A stretch of DNA of 64,000 nucleotides, taken from Photorhabdus caribbeanensis. GTDB taxonomy: Bacteria > Pseudomonadota > Gammaproteobacteria > Enterobacterales > Enterobacteriaceae. The notes under the pieces are model-generated. The model saw only the letters and a list, made by a program, of their open reading frames with translations, was not told the DNA's origin and did not search any database. Shown in pieces: positions 1 to 8,705 of this stretch. The position numbers and the translations under genes are program-made. The stretch covers positions 1-64,000 of the forward strand of contig NZ_RCWB01000012.1 in NCBI RefSeq assembly GCF_018448885.1, written 5' to 3'. Position 1 is the first letter of the stretch, and each line of letters starts with the position of its first letter.

Positions 1-67
1 TATCACGGCAGGTGTGATGGCGGTGTTCAAGTTCGGCTTTTTGTTCATCGGTAATGAATATTTTCAT
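1..67 (-). CDS. IS630-type transposase, N-terminal fragment cut by window edge
   Basis: The reverse strand opens with ATG at 67 and reads MKIFITDEQKAELEHRHH before running off the left edge. This resembles the start of IS630/Tc1-mariner-type transposases, where a helix-turn-helix DNA-binding domain follows. Only 22 residues are visible, so neither the catalytic DDE domain nor intactness can be judged. The terminal inverted repeat of the element was not identified. Confidence 0.5.
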   Translation of the reverse strand, partial: MKIFITDEQKAELEHRHHTCRD

Positions 68-149
68 GACGGATACCATGAACCTCATTTGGGCGAAAAT
101 CAAGCAGTTTCAATGAGCACGGGTATATATAAATAATCGTCGTTTTATT

Positions 150-190
150 TTATAATGACTATTACTATCCTTAAGTAATAGTCATTATAA
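150..190. repeat. 17-bp perfect inverted repeat, AT-rich hairpin
   Basis: The arm at 150-166 (TTATAATGACTATTACT) is repeated exactly in reverse complement at 174-190, separated by 7 bases. It lies between the transposase start and the 3' end of the DUF805 gene. There is no GC-rich stem or clear T-tract, so it is not a classical terminator. It may be a small palindromic element, an IS-related sequence or an operator. Confidence 0.75.
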
Positions 191-218
191 ATGAAATTTT
201 TGCGATATGGAGAAAATA

Positions 219-647
219 TTACTTTTTATTATTGTTTCTCCTTTCTGGCAGAATCAATGCCAGGATAATTCCAATTAGGCTGATACAGGGAGAATACATT
301 ATTATTTTGTCGGGAAAATAGTTTGGTAACACACTGAAAATATAGATGAAAATAGAGATTAACCAGCCATACAGCCCCACATCATTAAATCTGTAAGCTG
401 TTTTCATGATTAAATAGTAAACCGTAGCGAAGGAGCACATTGCCCATAGGCCAATAGAGATCATATACAACCACACTGATAACTCATATTTCATGTGCGC
501 TGCGTAATTGTTTTCTGCCAGATAACTTGAGAGAAAGATCAATATTCCTAAAATAACGGCTATTTTAGTAAAGCTAATAATATAATCTTTTCTACTCAAT
601 TTTTGGTTGAAATAGCTTTTTATTGAACTAACTAGAGAATCGTTCAT
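219..647 (-). CDS. DUF805 family inner-membrane protein
   Basis: This 142-residue protein has about four hydrophobic segments (roughly residues 25-45, 55-82, 92-107 and 116-134). It carries the DUF805 signature around residue 85, where an arginine is followed by NDVGLYGW. DUF805 proteins (YhaH/YhaI type) are small integral membrane proteins of unknown function. The ATG at 647 has no strong ribosome-binding site but gives the expected short polar N-terminus before the first helix. The gene stands alone on the minus strand next to a transposase fragment. Confidence 0.7.
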   Translation of the reverse strand: MNDSLVSSIKSYFNQKLSRKDYIISFTKIAVILGILIFLSSYLAENNYAAHMKYELSVWLYMISIGLWAMCSFATVYYLIMKTAYRFNDVGLYGWLISIFIYIFSVLPNYFPDKIIMYSPCISLIGIILALILPERRNNNKK

Positions 648-861
648 AAATAATGGTCAGGTAAATAACAATGGGACAGATAATAGCTGATCTAACGATA
701 GTATGAACAGAAAAATGTAAATCAGATATTAGATGAGAATATTTTAAAAGTAATTTTATGATTAAATATGTGGAAATAAGGTGATGATTGTTAAATTATA
801 TGATAGTTTTTATCCTTTATGATCTTTTTGGTGTTTAAACCGTTGTGTGAGGACTTGACAA

Positions 862-1356
862 ATGATTATTCGCTTATCTAAAACTTTGATGATTTTTGCA
901 GTAGCTTTGTTTACGACATTAGCTGCTTTTGGCAATATCACAGACTATGCTACTAATTTCGCATTTGTACAGCATGTATTAATGATGGATACCATTTTTC
1001 CAGATACAACTATTACCTATCGTGCAATTCATTCACCGACGCTACACCACATTGGTTATATTGCCATTATTTTTTTAGAAACTTTAACGGCAGTGTTATG
1101 TTGGATTGGCGGTATTTATTTACTGGCGAATTTAAAATCTAATGCTGCTGTCTTTAATAAAAAGAAGACTATTGCGATAGCTGGTCTGACCTTGGGATTC
1201 TTGACTTGGCAGGTGTTGTTTATGTCAATTGGTGGTGAATGGTTTGGGATGTGGATGTCCACACAGTGGAACGGTGTATCTAGTGCTTTCCGTTTTTTTG
1301 TCACTATCATTCTGGTACTGATTTATTTGATTCAGTATGACAGAGAACTAGAATAA
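862..1356 (+). CDS. DUF2165 family small membrane protein
   Basis: This 164-residue protein has four predicted membrane helices (about residues 8-25, 65-90, 105-128 and 142-158). The spacing and the conserved stretch MSIGGEWFGMW near residue 120 are those of DUF2165 proteins, whose function is unknown. GAGGA sits just upstream of the ATG at 862. It ends 8 bases before yddG, so the two are probably co-transcribed. Confidence 0.7.
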   Translation: MIIRLSKTLMIFAVALFTTLAAFGNITDYATNFAFVQHVLMMDTIFPDTTITYRAIHSPTLHHIGYIAIIFLETLTAVLCWIGGIYLLANLKSNAAVFNKKKTIAIAGLTLGFLTWQVLFMSIGGEWFGMWMSTQWNGVSSAFRFFVTIILVLIYLIQYDRELE

Positions 1357-1364
1357 GAATAAAT

Positions 1365-2270
1365 ATGGGAATAGGTGTGAAAACAAATATCGAACAACAC
1401 AAAGCAACTCTGTACGGAATATTGGCGATTGTGTTGTGGAGTACAATCGTTGGATTGATAAGAAGTGTAAGTGAAGATTTTGGGCCTGTAGGCGGCGCAG
1501 CGCTGATATATACTGTTGGATCAATTTTTCTGATTCTGCTAATCGGCTTCCCAAAAGTCAGCGCTTTCCCCAGAGTCTATTTGTGGCTTGGCAGCCTATT
1601 ATTTGTCAGTTATGAAATCTGTTTGTCACTTGCATTAGGTTTTGCTAATAATCGTGCTCAAGCAATTGAATTGGGTATGGTTAACTATCTATGGCCAGGT
1701 TTTACCGTTTTACTCACAGTGATTATTAATAAGCAGAAAGTGAACTGGTGGTTATATCCGGGTTTATTATTATCTATTCTGGGGATCGGTTGGGTGATGA
1801 GTGGTGATAATGGCTGGTCACTCAGACAGATGGTAGGAAATATCCAGAGCAATCCGTTAAGCTATGGGTTGGCTTTTGCGGGAGCAATTATTTGGGCGGT
1901 GTATTGTAATATTACAAAAATAATGGCGGCAGGTAAGAATGGCATGTCGTTATTTTTTATCCTGACGGCTTTCGCATTATGGATTCAATATTTCTTTACA
2001 TCTCCTCCTGAAATGGTGGTAAATCTGCACAGTGTCAGCATATTATTGTTTACTGGAGCGGTTATGGGGGTGGCGAATGCAGCTTGGACCGTTGCGATCA
2101 TCAGAGGACATGTTGCATTGTTGGCTACACTGTCTTATTTCACGCCGATCATATCTACGGCTTTTTCATCATTGCTTCTTAGTACTGCACTCTCTTTTTC
2201 ATTTTGGCAAGGAGTGCTAATGGTTACTGTAGGATCGATTGTCTGTTGGTTAGCGACTAAAGCCAGATGA
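1365..2270 (+). CDS. yddG: Aromatic amino acid exporter YddG
   Basis: This 301-residue protein has ten hydrophobic segments in two EamA repeats and belongs to the drug/metabolite transporter superfamily. It aligns with E. coli YddG over almost its whole length, including SLLFVSYEICLSLALG, IELGMVNYLWPG and the C-terminal LSFSFWQG...CWLATK. YddG exports phenylalanine, tyrosine, tryptophan and related compounds across the inner membrane. The ATG at 1365 was used; a GTG at 1377 is an alternative because the first 12 residues have no counterpart in E. coli. It probably forms an operon with the upstream DUF2165 gene. Confidence 0.9.
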   Translation: MGIGVKTNIEQHKATLYGILAIVLWSTIVGLIRSVSEDFGPVGGAALIYTVGSIFLILLIGFPKVSAFPRVYLWLGSLLFVSYEICLSLALGFANNRAQAIELGMVNYLWPGFTVLLTVIINKQKVNWWLYPGLLLSILGIGWVMSGDNGWSLRQMVGNIQSNPLSYGLAFAGAIIWAVYCNITKIMAAGKNGMSLFFILTAFALWIQYFFTSPPEMVVNLHSVSILLFTGAVMGVANAAWTVAIIRGHVALLATLSYFTPIISTAFSSLLLSTALSFSFWQGVLMVTVGSIVCWLATKAR

Positions 2271-2374
2271 TAACCGTTAGATGAAGATATCAGGGATTAA
2301 ATATCAAAGGTACTGGCATCAGGTTTATCCGTTTTTCAAATTCATGTTAACGGAAACTAAGTGCCGTTAGCAGA

Positions 2375-2409
2375 GCTCTCTGTCCATCTAACCATGAAAC
2401 CCAGAGAGC
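2375..2409. terminator. Hairpin after yddG
   Basis: GCTCTCTG at 2375-2382 pairs perfectly with CAGAGAGC at 2402-2409 across a 19-base loop, about 100 bases downstream of yddG. There is no uninterrupted T-run after it, so termination is only probable. The araC-type gene converges on it from the other side. Confidence 0.4.
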
Positions 2410-2544
2410 CTTGTTAAGGGAAGTATTGTGTCTGGCATCAAATAAAAAATCAGAACACAAAGGTTGAAGCTCTTTGTCTTTCACCGGAAAGCACGACTGC
2501 ATTTATTGGATAATTGCCTGTTTCAATGTTCTCTGATTATCGTG

Positions 2545-2928
2545 TCACGAACAGTTGGTAGCGAAATGCAGAGGTAGCTTAACTTCGAGCTCAATATCTG
2601 GATTCTGCCGGAAATCATAGGGCGTTATGCCATACTCTTTGCGGAACATGTAAGTGAAATGAGACTGAGAGCCGAAGCCGAAATCTAAAGCGATATCAAA
2701 AATAGGCAAGGTGCTGTTTCTTAAAAGATGAACAGCCCCGGCCAGGCGTCGCTGGCGGATATATTTACCAAGAGAAATTCCGGTGACTTCCTTGAATATT
2801 TTTTGCATGTGCCAAAGCGAGTAACCGGAGTAGGTTGCCAGTTCTTCCAGGTGGATTACCCGGCCAAGGTGATTCTCAATCCATTTGCTGAGAGCGCATA
2901 CAAGTGCTAAGTGATTATCCTGTGGCAT
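2545..2928 (-). CDS. AraC/XylS-type transcriptional regulator, MarA/SoxS-like
   Basis: This short protein of about 127 residues is almost only the two-helix-turn-helix AraC DNA-binding domain. It matches MarA, SoxS, RamA and TetD, with recognition-helix regions near LATYSGYSLWHMQKIFK and DFGFGSQSHFTYMFR. It lacks a ligand-binding domain, so activity would follow the amount of protein made. Relatives activate multidrug efflux and stress genes. ATG at 2928 is preferred to the upstream TTG. The C-terminal tail after residue 105 is not shared with MarA, and which paralogue this is cannot be settled by eye. Confidence 0.8.
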   Translation of the reverse strand: MPQDNHLALVCALSKWIENHLGRVIHLEELATYSGYSLWHMQKIFKEVTGISLGKYIRQRRLAGAVHLLRNSTLPIFDIALDFGFGSQSHFTYMFRKEYGITPYDFRQNPDIELEVKLPLHFATNCS

Positions 2929-3243
2929 TAACAATTTTGTTCTGGTTGAAAATGAAAGGAAGTATACACAACTTTTTCTAAAGATGACAAAGCCTTGACA
3001 TCACGATTTAGATTGTAACTGAATGTGACAATTGATTTTTTTGTTATAGTGAATAGAATCCACATGGTTAGTATTTGTTTAAACGTGTTCTGATATGTTG
3101 TTAGCATACATACTGTTGCCGGTACGATTTTTTCGCAATGAAAGCACAGGATGAATATTTTTCTTGTTTCATTGTTGTAAAATATCATTTTCCAACTTTA
3201 TTCTTAACGTATTGCGTTCTGACCGAACTTAAAGGAAATAGAA

Positions 3244-3387
3244 TTGGACATAAAAAAAACCATTGCAATCTTAGTATTACTTGGAATATGTCTGTTCTTG
3301 TACCTGTTAGCTTTGGATAGCTATTGTGATCAGGGGGGAAAGTTTGATTCAGGTATTTGTTCTGTGACTCGATATCTGCCTTTCTGA
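3244..3387 (+). CDS. mgrB: PhoQ inhibitor MgrB (47 aa, TTG start)
   Basis: A TTG at 3244, seven bases after AAAGGAAA, opens a 47-codon frame, exactly the length of E. coli MgrB. The layout is a short cytoplasmic start, one membrane helix (about residues 6-22) and a periplasmic tail with the MgrB hallmarks: YCDQ, then F-x-SGIC, ending YLPF (E. coli MCDQ, FFSGIC, FIPW). MgrB binds the PhoQ sensor kinase and represses PhoPQ signalling; its two periplasmic cysteines form a disulphide. About 310 bases of AT-rich DNA separate it from the divergent araC-type gene and should hold its promoter; no well-spaced PhoP box was found there. The frame is below usual gene-finder length and has a rare start, so it is easily missed. 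Confidence 0.9.
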   Translation: MDIKKTIAILVLLGICLFLYLLALDSYCDQGGKFDSGICSVTRYLPF

Positions 3388-3556
3388 TTAGTTGCTGATA
3401 CTCATCAGCCATTTTCCCGTCATATATCTGTGCTAACATATATCTTCAATATCCACTCTTTAAAGCTGGTGTTTTGTCTGCTTTGAATAAAGCAGATAAT
3501 GGGAAGCGGTTGTTTTCCCACTCATAACAAGATAGAAGTTGCATCAAGAGGACAAG

Positions 3557-4936
3557 ATGGCAGGACAATCGCAGCGATCAACACTTAAACGCGGTTTAAA
3601 AAACCGGCATATTCAACTTATTGCTTTGGGGGGGGCTGTCGGGACTGGGTTATTTCTCGGTATTGCACAAACCATAAAAATGGCGGGTCCCTCCGTAATT
3701 TTAGGATACGCTATCGCAGGTTTTATTGCATTTCTGATTATGCGTCAGCTAGGAGAGATGGTGGTCGAGGAACCTGTAGCGGGGTCGTTTAGTCATTTTG
3801 CGTATAAATATTGGGGGGATTTTCCCGGATTTTTATCAGGTTGGAATTACTGGGCGATGTTTACTCTGGTCGGCATGGCTGAATTAACGGCTGTGGGAAT
3901 GTATATCCACTACTGGTGGCCTGATATTCCAACCTGGGTTTCTGCAACCGTTTTCTTTGTCTTAATCAATACAGTAAATTTAATTAATGTCCGATTATAT
4001 GGTGAAACAGAATTTTGGTTTTCCATCATTAAAGTGGCTGCCATTATCTGTATGATTGTGTTTGGCGCTTACTTGTTAGTTAGCGGAAATGGCGGGCCTC
4101 AGGCCAGTATTACTAACCTTTGGCAACATGGCGGCTTTATGCCTAATGGCATTACCAGCCTAATCATGGCAATGGCTGTGATCATGTTCTCTTTTGGTGG
4201 ATTGGAACTGGTGGGTATTACCGCAGCAGAAGCGGAAAATCCGCGTATCAGCATTCCTAAGGCCACCAATCAAGTGGTATACAGAATATTGATTTTCTAT
4301 ATCGGTTCTCTGACTGTGTTGTTGTCGCTTTATCCGTGGGGTAATGTCGTTGAAGGTGAAAGCCCATTTGTTATGATTTTTCATAACCTGGATAGTTTCT
4401 GGGTGGCTAACGTTCTGAATATTGTTGTCCTAACTGCCGCATTATCTGTTTATAACAGCGGTGTGTATTGTAACAGTCGGATGCTGTACGGTTTAGCAAA
4501 ACAAGGCAATGCTCCTGGGATGCTGAAAAAAGTTAATGAGAGTGGCGTCCCTATCAGAGCCATTGTCATGTCTGCTTTGGCAACGTCCATTGGTGTATTG
4601 ATTAATTATGTGATGCCGGGTAAAGCATTTGAATTATTGATGGCGCTGGTGGTAACAACGTTAGTGATTAATTGGGTTATGATCTGTACGGCGCATTTAA
4701 AATTCCGGGCAGAAAAAGTTAAACAGGGAATAGAGCCATCGTTTAAGGCATTCTGGTATCCATTTGGTAATTATCTGTGTCTGGCTTTCCTTGCCTTTAT
4801 ACTTGTCATTATTTTGATGATGGATAGCATCCGTATTTCAGTCATCCTGATGCCATTCTGGGTGGGAGTGTTATGGATCGGGTTTTTAATGTCTCGTTCC
4901 CGCCGTGATAAAATGAGAGCACAGGAGCAGGGATAA
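3557..4936 (+). CDS. pheP: Aromatic amino acid permease, PheP-type
   Basis: This APC-superfamily proton symporter of about 459 residues has 12 membrane helices. The first segment NRHIQLIALGGAVGTGLFLG and the motif FSFGGLELVGITAAEAENP are those of AroP and PheP. Details such as NVRLYGETEFWFS, FVMIFHNLDS and YPFGNYLCLAF favour PheP over AroP. It imports phenylalanine, possibly with tyrosine and tryptophan. ATG at 3557, preceded by AAGAGGAC, is chosen over the TTG at 3539. With yddG nearby, import and export of aromatic amino acids are encoded close together. Confidence 0.88.
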   Translation: MAGQSQRSTLKRGLKNRHIQLIALGGAVGTGLFLGIAQTIKMAGPSVILGYAIAGFIAFLIMRQLGEMVVEEPVAGSFSHFAYKYWGDFPGFLSGWNYWAMFTLVGMAELTAVGMYIHYWWPDIPTWVSATVFFVLINTVNLINVRLYGETEFWFSIIKVAAIICMIVFGAYLLVSGNGGPQASITNLWQHGGFMPNGITSLIMAMAVIMFSFGGLELVGITAAEAENPRISIPKATNQVVYRILIFYIGSLTVLLSLYPWGNVVEGESPFVMIFHNLDSFWVANVLNIVVLTAALSVYNSGVYCNSRMLYGLAKQGNAPGMLKKVNESGVPIRAIVMSALATSIGVLINYVMPGKAFELLMALVVTTLVINWVMICTAHLKFRAEKVKQGIEPSFKAFWYPFGNYLCLAFLAFILVIILMMDSIRISVILMPFWVGVLWIGFLMSRSRRDKMRAQEQG

Positions 4937-4962
4937 CATATATCTGGGTTATCGCTATAAAA

Positions 4963-4998
4963 ATGCCAGGCTGATATTACACAGCCTGGTATTTTTTT
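4963..4998. terminator. Bidirectional Rho-independent terminator between pheP and pagP
   Basis: ATGCCAGGCT at 4963-4972 pairs with AGCCTGGTAT at 4983-4992 (one G-T pair), followed by seven T residues. On the other strand A-rich DNA flanks the stem, so it can serve both convergent genes. Confidence 0.85.
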
Positions 4999-5004
4999 AT
5001 CCCG

Positions 5005-5628
5005 TTACCACTGCCAACGTAGCCAGGCGAAGAGGACGTTACCATTATTGTATGTGCCGGGAATATATGTCCCTTGCAGCGATAACCGATCATATTCTAT
5101 GGAGAATAACGGTAATGGGAGTGGAATAGGGACATAATAATAATCATGACGAGCTGTAACGCTTAAAGTGAAACCAATTCCCATTCGAAAACCATCTAAC
5201 TCATCGGGTATCCACATTTTCTGGAATCCATAGCCAACGATGGGTTCTAAACGGTTATGAGAATCCATAAAAGCCATTGCATAAACGGAATGCCAATCAT
5301 TGTCTTCGTCGTAACGATATTTACCATAGCCAAAACCCCAGGGCCGCTCATTATATCTATCGATCTTCTCTTGATCGTAGGTATGTCTGTTATGCCAAGT
5401 AATTACCGGCAGATAAAGTTCATTGTCGGGTGCATCCCAAGTGAGGGTGATATTATTGTTGAGTTTTTCCCATAGACTACCTGAATTGTTGCCATAACCG
5501 ATCGGTGTGTGAGATTCAGTCGTTGCTAATGACTTATTAGTGGTATCTGCCGTTGCTGCAAACGCTGTCCCAGATGAGACTAAAAGAGCGGCTGATAGGG
5601 TACAGGCTGCGGTTAAATCAAACTTCAT
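5005..5628 (-). CDS. pagP: Lipid A palmitoyltransferase PagP
   Basis: This 207-residue outer-membrane protein starts with a signal peptide (cleavage after AFA, residues 22-24). An eight-stranded beta barrel follows. PagP hallmarks are visible: WEKLNNNITLTWDAPDNELY, ITWHNRHTYD, WGFGYGKYRYD and a C-terminus ending in an aromatic residue. PagP moves palmitate from phospholipid to lipid A and raises resistance to cationic antimicrobial peptides. It is a classical PhoPQ target, which fits with mgrB 2 kb away. The barrel contains an unusual alternating Pro-Leu stretch (VPIPLPLPLFS). Confidence 0.93.
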   Translation of the reverse strand: MKFDLTAACTLSAALLVSSGTAFAATADTTNKSLATTESHTPIGYGNNSGSLWEKLNNNITLTWDAPDNELYLPVITWHNRHTYDQEKIDRYNERPWGFGYGKYRYDEDNDWHSVYAMAFMDSHNRLEPIVGYGFQKMWIPDELDGFRMGIGFTLSVTARHDYYYVPIPLPLPLFSIEYDRLSLQGTYIPGTYNNGNVLFAWLRWQW

Positions 5629-5741
5629 TATTTATTGCTCCAATTTCCCGACGACATAAATTGGGAAGATCCTGTGCATCACGTAAAATATGACAAACAT
5701 CTAAATTCAGGAATTCTACTCTTGCTATTTTCAATAAAAGT

Positions 5742-5758
5742 TAAACGAAAAATTAATA
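5742..5758 (-). promoter_or_regulatory. Possible PhoP box upstream of pagP
   Basis: Read on the minus strand, TATTAA-N5-CGTTTA lies about 115 bases upstream of pagP. It matches 9 of 12 positions of the PhoP direct repeat TGTTTA-N5-TGTTTA with correct spacing. AT-rich DNA gives such matches by chance, so this is a weak call supported mainly by the known PhoP control of pagP. Confidence 0.3.
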
Positions 5759-6228
5759 TTAAGATGTGATAGGTATTAACTGGGTATATTTAATACTGAT
5801 ATTTTAGTCAACTAATATTGGGAATGAGTTGACTTTTTCTTTCACTTAAACAGTAGAGATTGGTCCTGCGAACATACAATAGATATAAAAAATCTAATAA
5901 TAAGATAGGCAAAATAAATTAGAGTTATTTATGTTATCTGGGGTTTTGTTGAGTGGATAAACTGTAAGCGAATTAGGATAACCTTGGATTTTCAAATTTT
6001 TGCAGTTATGTTAAACAATAATTGTTGTTAAGAATTTTAAATATGTGCGTTAGCTCCATAGCTGATAAAAAATGGCTTGCCATCATATTAAGAATATGTG
6101 ATAAATCGTTCGGGTAAACGAGGTACGGTTCTGTTATATGGTTCTGTTAATAGCAGCAACTCGCTCTAGTTTTTATGTTGCGCCGAAACGGCGAATTAGA
6201 ATTAAGTGATCCAAAGGAAATTCTTAAA
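5759..6228 (+). promoter_or_regulatory. Long leader region of the cold-shock gene
   Basis: This AT-rich stretch between the divergent pagP and csp genes holds no convincing gene. Near its end, CGCCG-AAA-CGGCG (6181-6193) forms a small strong hairpin about 35 bases before the csp start. Csp genes commonly have long structured leaders that control translation with temperature; that role is inferred here. Confidence 0.4.
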
Positions 6229-6438
6229 ATGGCAAAAATCACTGGTACTGTAAAGTGGTTCAACGAATCAAAAGGTTTTGGTTTTATTACTCCTGCTGAT
6301 GGCAGCAAAGATGTGTTTGTACATTTTAGCGCTATCCAGAGCGAAGGTTTTAAAACTCTGGCGGAAGGCCAAAAAGTTGAGTTTGAAATTCAGGACGGTC
6401 AGAAAGGTCCTTCTGCGGCAAACGTCACCACAGCATAA
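6229..6438 (+). CDS. cspC: Cold-shock family RNA chaperone, CspC/CspE-type
   Basis: This 69-residue single cold-shock domain protein carries RNP1 (KGFGFI) and RNP2 (VFVHF). It differs from E. coli CspC and CspE at only a few positions. CspC/CspE proteins bind single-stranded RNA, act as antiterminators and influence RpoS-dependent gene expression. ATG at 6229 lies eight bases after AAGGAAA; the longer reading from 6175 is the leader hairpin region. The C-terminus ([10 protein letters not shown]) mixes CspC and CspE features, so the paralogue name is uncertain. Confidence 0.88.
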   Translation: MAKITGTVKWFNESKGFGFITPADGSKDVFVHFSAIQSEGFKTLAEGQKVEFEIQDGQKGPSAANVTTA

Positions 6439-6520
6439 CTTCTTTTTGTCGATCATTTTTGATTGACGAAGTAAATTTGTTGTCTGATTGATTTTTTACT
6501 GGCAACAATGACATACCGAT

Positions 6521-6553
6521 ATCACCCTGTTGGTTTTCTGATAGGGTGTTTTT
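6521..6553 (+). terminator. Rho-independent terminator after csp
   Basis: CACCCT at 6523-6528 pairs with AGGGTG at 6543-6548, followed by five T residues. It lies immediately before the TPP riboswitch, so it separates csp from thiD transcription. Confidence 0.65.
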
Positions 6554-6558
6554 GTTTT

Positions 6559-6632
6559 GACTCGGGGCGCTCTTTGCTGAGCTGAGATGAACCCGTAATA
6601 CCTGATCTGGATAATGCCAGCGTAGGGAAGTC
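6559..6632 (+). promoter_or_regulatory. TPP riboswitch (THI element)
   Basis: All conserved blocks of the thiamine pyrophosphate aptamer are present in order: GACTCGGGGCGC, then GCTGAGATGAACCCG, then ACCTGATCTGGATAATGCCA, then GCGTAGGGAAGTC. The outer stem closes between GACT (6559-6562) and AGTC (6629-6632). It lies 53 bases before thiD, so TPP is expected to reduce thiD expression. The short distance to the ribosome-binding site GGAAGGGG suggests translational control. Confidence 0.96.
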
Positions 6633-6684
6633 ATGGTGTCTTTTCCTGATACTTGCTCTTCTTTTGCTGGTTGGAAGGGGTACT

Positions 6685-7485
6685 ATGATAAGAATTAATT
6701 CACTGACAATTGCCGGTACTGATCCTAGTGGCGGTGCTGGCATTCAGGCCGACCTAAAAACTTTCTCTGCTCTTGGTGCTTATGGCACAACAGTAATGAC
6801 AGCGCTTGTTGCGCAAAATACCCGCGGTGTGCAATCTATTTATGATATCGATCCTACTTTTGTTGCGGCACAGCTTGAATCTGTATTGTCAGATATCAGA
6901 ATTGATAGCGCTAAGATAGGCATGTTATCTAATGCAGCCAACGTTGCCGTTGTTGCCGACGCAATAAGTCGTTATTCCGTTCCTTATGTTGTATTGGATA
7001 CGGTAATGATTGCGAAAAGTGGCGATCCGTTGCTAGTGCCGGAAGCAGTTTCCGAGGTTGTTGAACGATTATTACCGAAGGTCTCGTTGATTACCCCAAA
7101 TTTGCCGGAAGCCGCAGTGATATTGAAATGCTCTGTAGCAAAAACTGAAACGGACATGCAAAAACAAGGGCGTGAATTATTATCGCTAGGATGCGAAGCC
7201 GTTTTACTGAAAGGCGGGCACCTTACAGAACATGAAAGCCCCGATTGGCTATTTACTGTTGAGGGAGAATGGCGCTTTACTGCGCCCAGAATCAATACTC
7301 GCCATACACATGGTACAGGGTGTACGCTCTCTGCTGCATTGGCTGCTTTGCGTCCACGTTACCCGAATTGGCAAGCAACCCTGCCTGTTGCCAAATCGTA
7401 CCTCCAGGCGGCGTTAGAACAAGCGGATTCGTTAGATGTAGGAAAAGGCATTGGGCCTGTGCACCATTTTCATCAGTGGTGGTGA
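6685..7485 (+). CDS. thiD: Hydroxymethylpyrimidine/phosphomethylpyrimidine kinase ThiD
   Basis: This 266-residue ribokinase-fold enzyme phosphorylates HMP and then HMP-P in thiamine synthesis and salvage. The N-terminal TIAGTDPSGGAGIQADLKTF and the C-terminal anion-hole motif THGTGCTLSAALAA, with its catalytic cysteine region, are characteristic. ATG at 6685 follows GGAAGGGG with good spacing. The TPP riboswitch directly upstream confirms the thiamine role. fbaB lies downstream in convergent orientation, recalling the E. coli thiMD-fbaB neighbourhood. Confidence 0.95.
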   Translation: MIRINSLTIAGTDPSGGAGIQADLKTFSALGAYGTTVMTALVAQNTRGVQSIYDIDPTFVAAQLESVLSDIRIDSAKIGMLSNAANVAVVADAISRYSVPYVVLDTVMIAKSGDPLLVPEAVSEVVERLLPKVSLITPNLPEAAVILKCSVAKTETDMQKQGRELLSLGCEAVLLKGGHLTEHESPDWLFTVEGEWRFTAPRINTRHTHGTGCTLSAALAALRPRYPNWQATLPVAKSYLQAALEQADSLDVGKGIGPVHHFHQWW

Positions 7486-7655
7486 GAATAGCTGATTGGC
7501 GTTTTCGGGATTTGGAAAGAAGGTGATAATGAACTAAGAAGAATAAAGTGTTTGCGCTATGAAAGTAGTGGTTCAGACTTTTTTCGCGGACTTTACAATC
7601 TATTCATTATCACCGATGACAAGCTTTGTTTAAGATTTAGGCTGTGGTTTGAGAT

Positions 7656-8705
7656 TTAAGCTATAGTCACTTGCTTATCCAGATAGACATCTTGAACCGC
7701 ATTAATCAGTTCAATACCCTCTTTCATGGATTTTTTGAACGCCTTACGACCAAGGATTAGCCCCATACCGCCTGCGCGTTTATTAATGACGGCGGTGCGA
7801 ACTGAATCACTCAAATCATTATTACCGGATGCACCACCTGAGTTAATCATACCTGCGCGTCCCATGTAGCAGTTAGCTATCTGATAACGGACTTGATCGA
7901 TAGGATGATCGCTAGTCAAATTAGTGTAAACACGTTTATCGGTATGACCAAAACCAATTGCAGTATAGCCGCCATTATTTTCGGCCATTTTCTGTTTAAC
8001 GATATCGGCGCCGATAGTGACGGCCAAATGGTTAGCCTGACCGGTTAGGTCCGCACTGGAGTGATAATCCACTCCCTCTTTTTTGAAAGCAGAATTACGT
8101 AGGTAGGCCCACAATACCGTTACCATGCCTAATTCATGCGCCCGTTTAAAAGCGGCTGAAATTTCCTCAATTTGACGACGTGATTCAATAGAGCCAAAGT
8201 AAATCGTTGCGCCAACGGCAACGGCGCCCATCTCAAATGCTTGTTCAACACTGGCGTATAAAGTTTGATCATATTGAGCGGGATAGCTCAGGGTTTCATT
8301 GTGGTTCAATTTAACCAGAAATGGGATCTTATGGGCATAACGACGAGAAACAGCAGATAACACGCCATAAGTAGAGGCAACACAGTTACAGCCAGCTTCA
8401 ATAGCCAGTTCAACGATATTTTTGGGATCGAAATAGAGAGGGTTTGCTGCAAAAGAAGCGGCAGCAGAATGCTCTACGCCTTGATCCACCGGCAAAATAG
8501 ATAAATAACCAGTACCTCTAAGACGACCATGATTTAACAACGTTTGCATGGAGCGCAGAACCGTATTAGGTCGGTTATTGTCGATCATTACGCGGTCAAC
8601 AAAGTCGGAGCCTGGCAGATAGAGATTTTCACTCGGAATGGTACTACAACGATGTTGCAATAAACTGTCCGCATCTTTGCCCAACAACTTAGCGATATCA
8701 GTCAT
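7656..8705 (-). CDS. fbaB: Fructose-bisphosphate aldolase, class I (FbaB)
   Basis: This 349-residue DhnA-type aldolase is almost identical in length to E. coli FbaB (350). It forms a Schiff base through the lysine in the [10 protein letters not shown] region and cleaves fructose 1,6-bisphosphate to dihydroxyacetone phosphate and glyceraldehyde 3-phosphate, mainly during gluconeogenic growth. The motifs [19 protein letters not shown] and NSGGASG (phosphate binding) are intact. It is monocistronic. Upstream lies a long AT-rich gene-free region. Confidence 0.95.
   Translation of the reverse strand: MTDIAKLLGKDADSLLQHRCSTIPSENLYLPGSDFVDRVMIDNNRPNTVLRSMQTLLNHGRLRGTGYLSILPVDQGVEHSAAASFAANPLYFDPKNIVELAIEAGCNCVASTYGVLSAVSRRYAHKIPFLVKLNHNETLSYPAQYDQTLYASVEQAFEMGAVAVGATIYFGSIESRRQIEEISAAFKRAHELGMVTVLWAYLRNSAFKKEGVDYHSSADLTGQANHLAVTIGADIVKQKMAENNGGYTAIGFGHTDKRVYTNLTSDHPIDQVRYQIANCYMGRAGMINSGGASGNNDLSDSVRTAVINKRAGGMGLILGRKAFKKSMKEGIELINAVQDVYLDKQVTIA

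Noticed and set aside
3076-3091. TGTTTA followed by TGTTCT upstream of mgrB as a PhoP box
   Set aside because: The two half-sites are 10 bases apart start to start instead of 11, and the second matches poorly. It was not listed as a site.
6175-6228. Longer cold-shock protein starting at 6175
   Set aside because: The extra residues come from the hairpin-containing leader. The true start has a good ribosome-binding site and matches family length.
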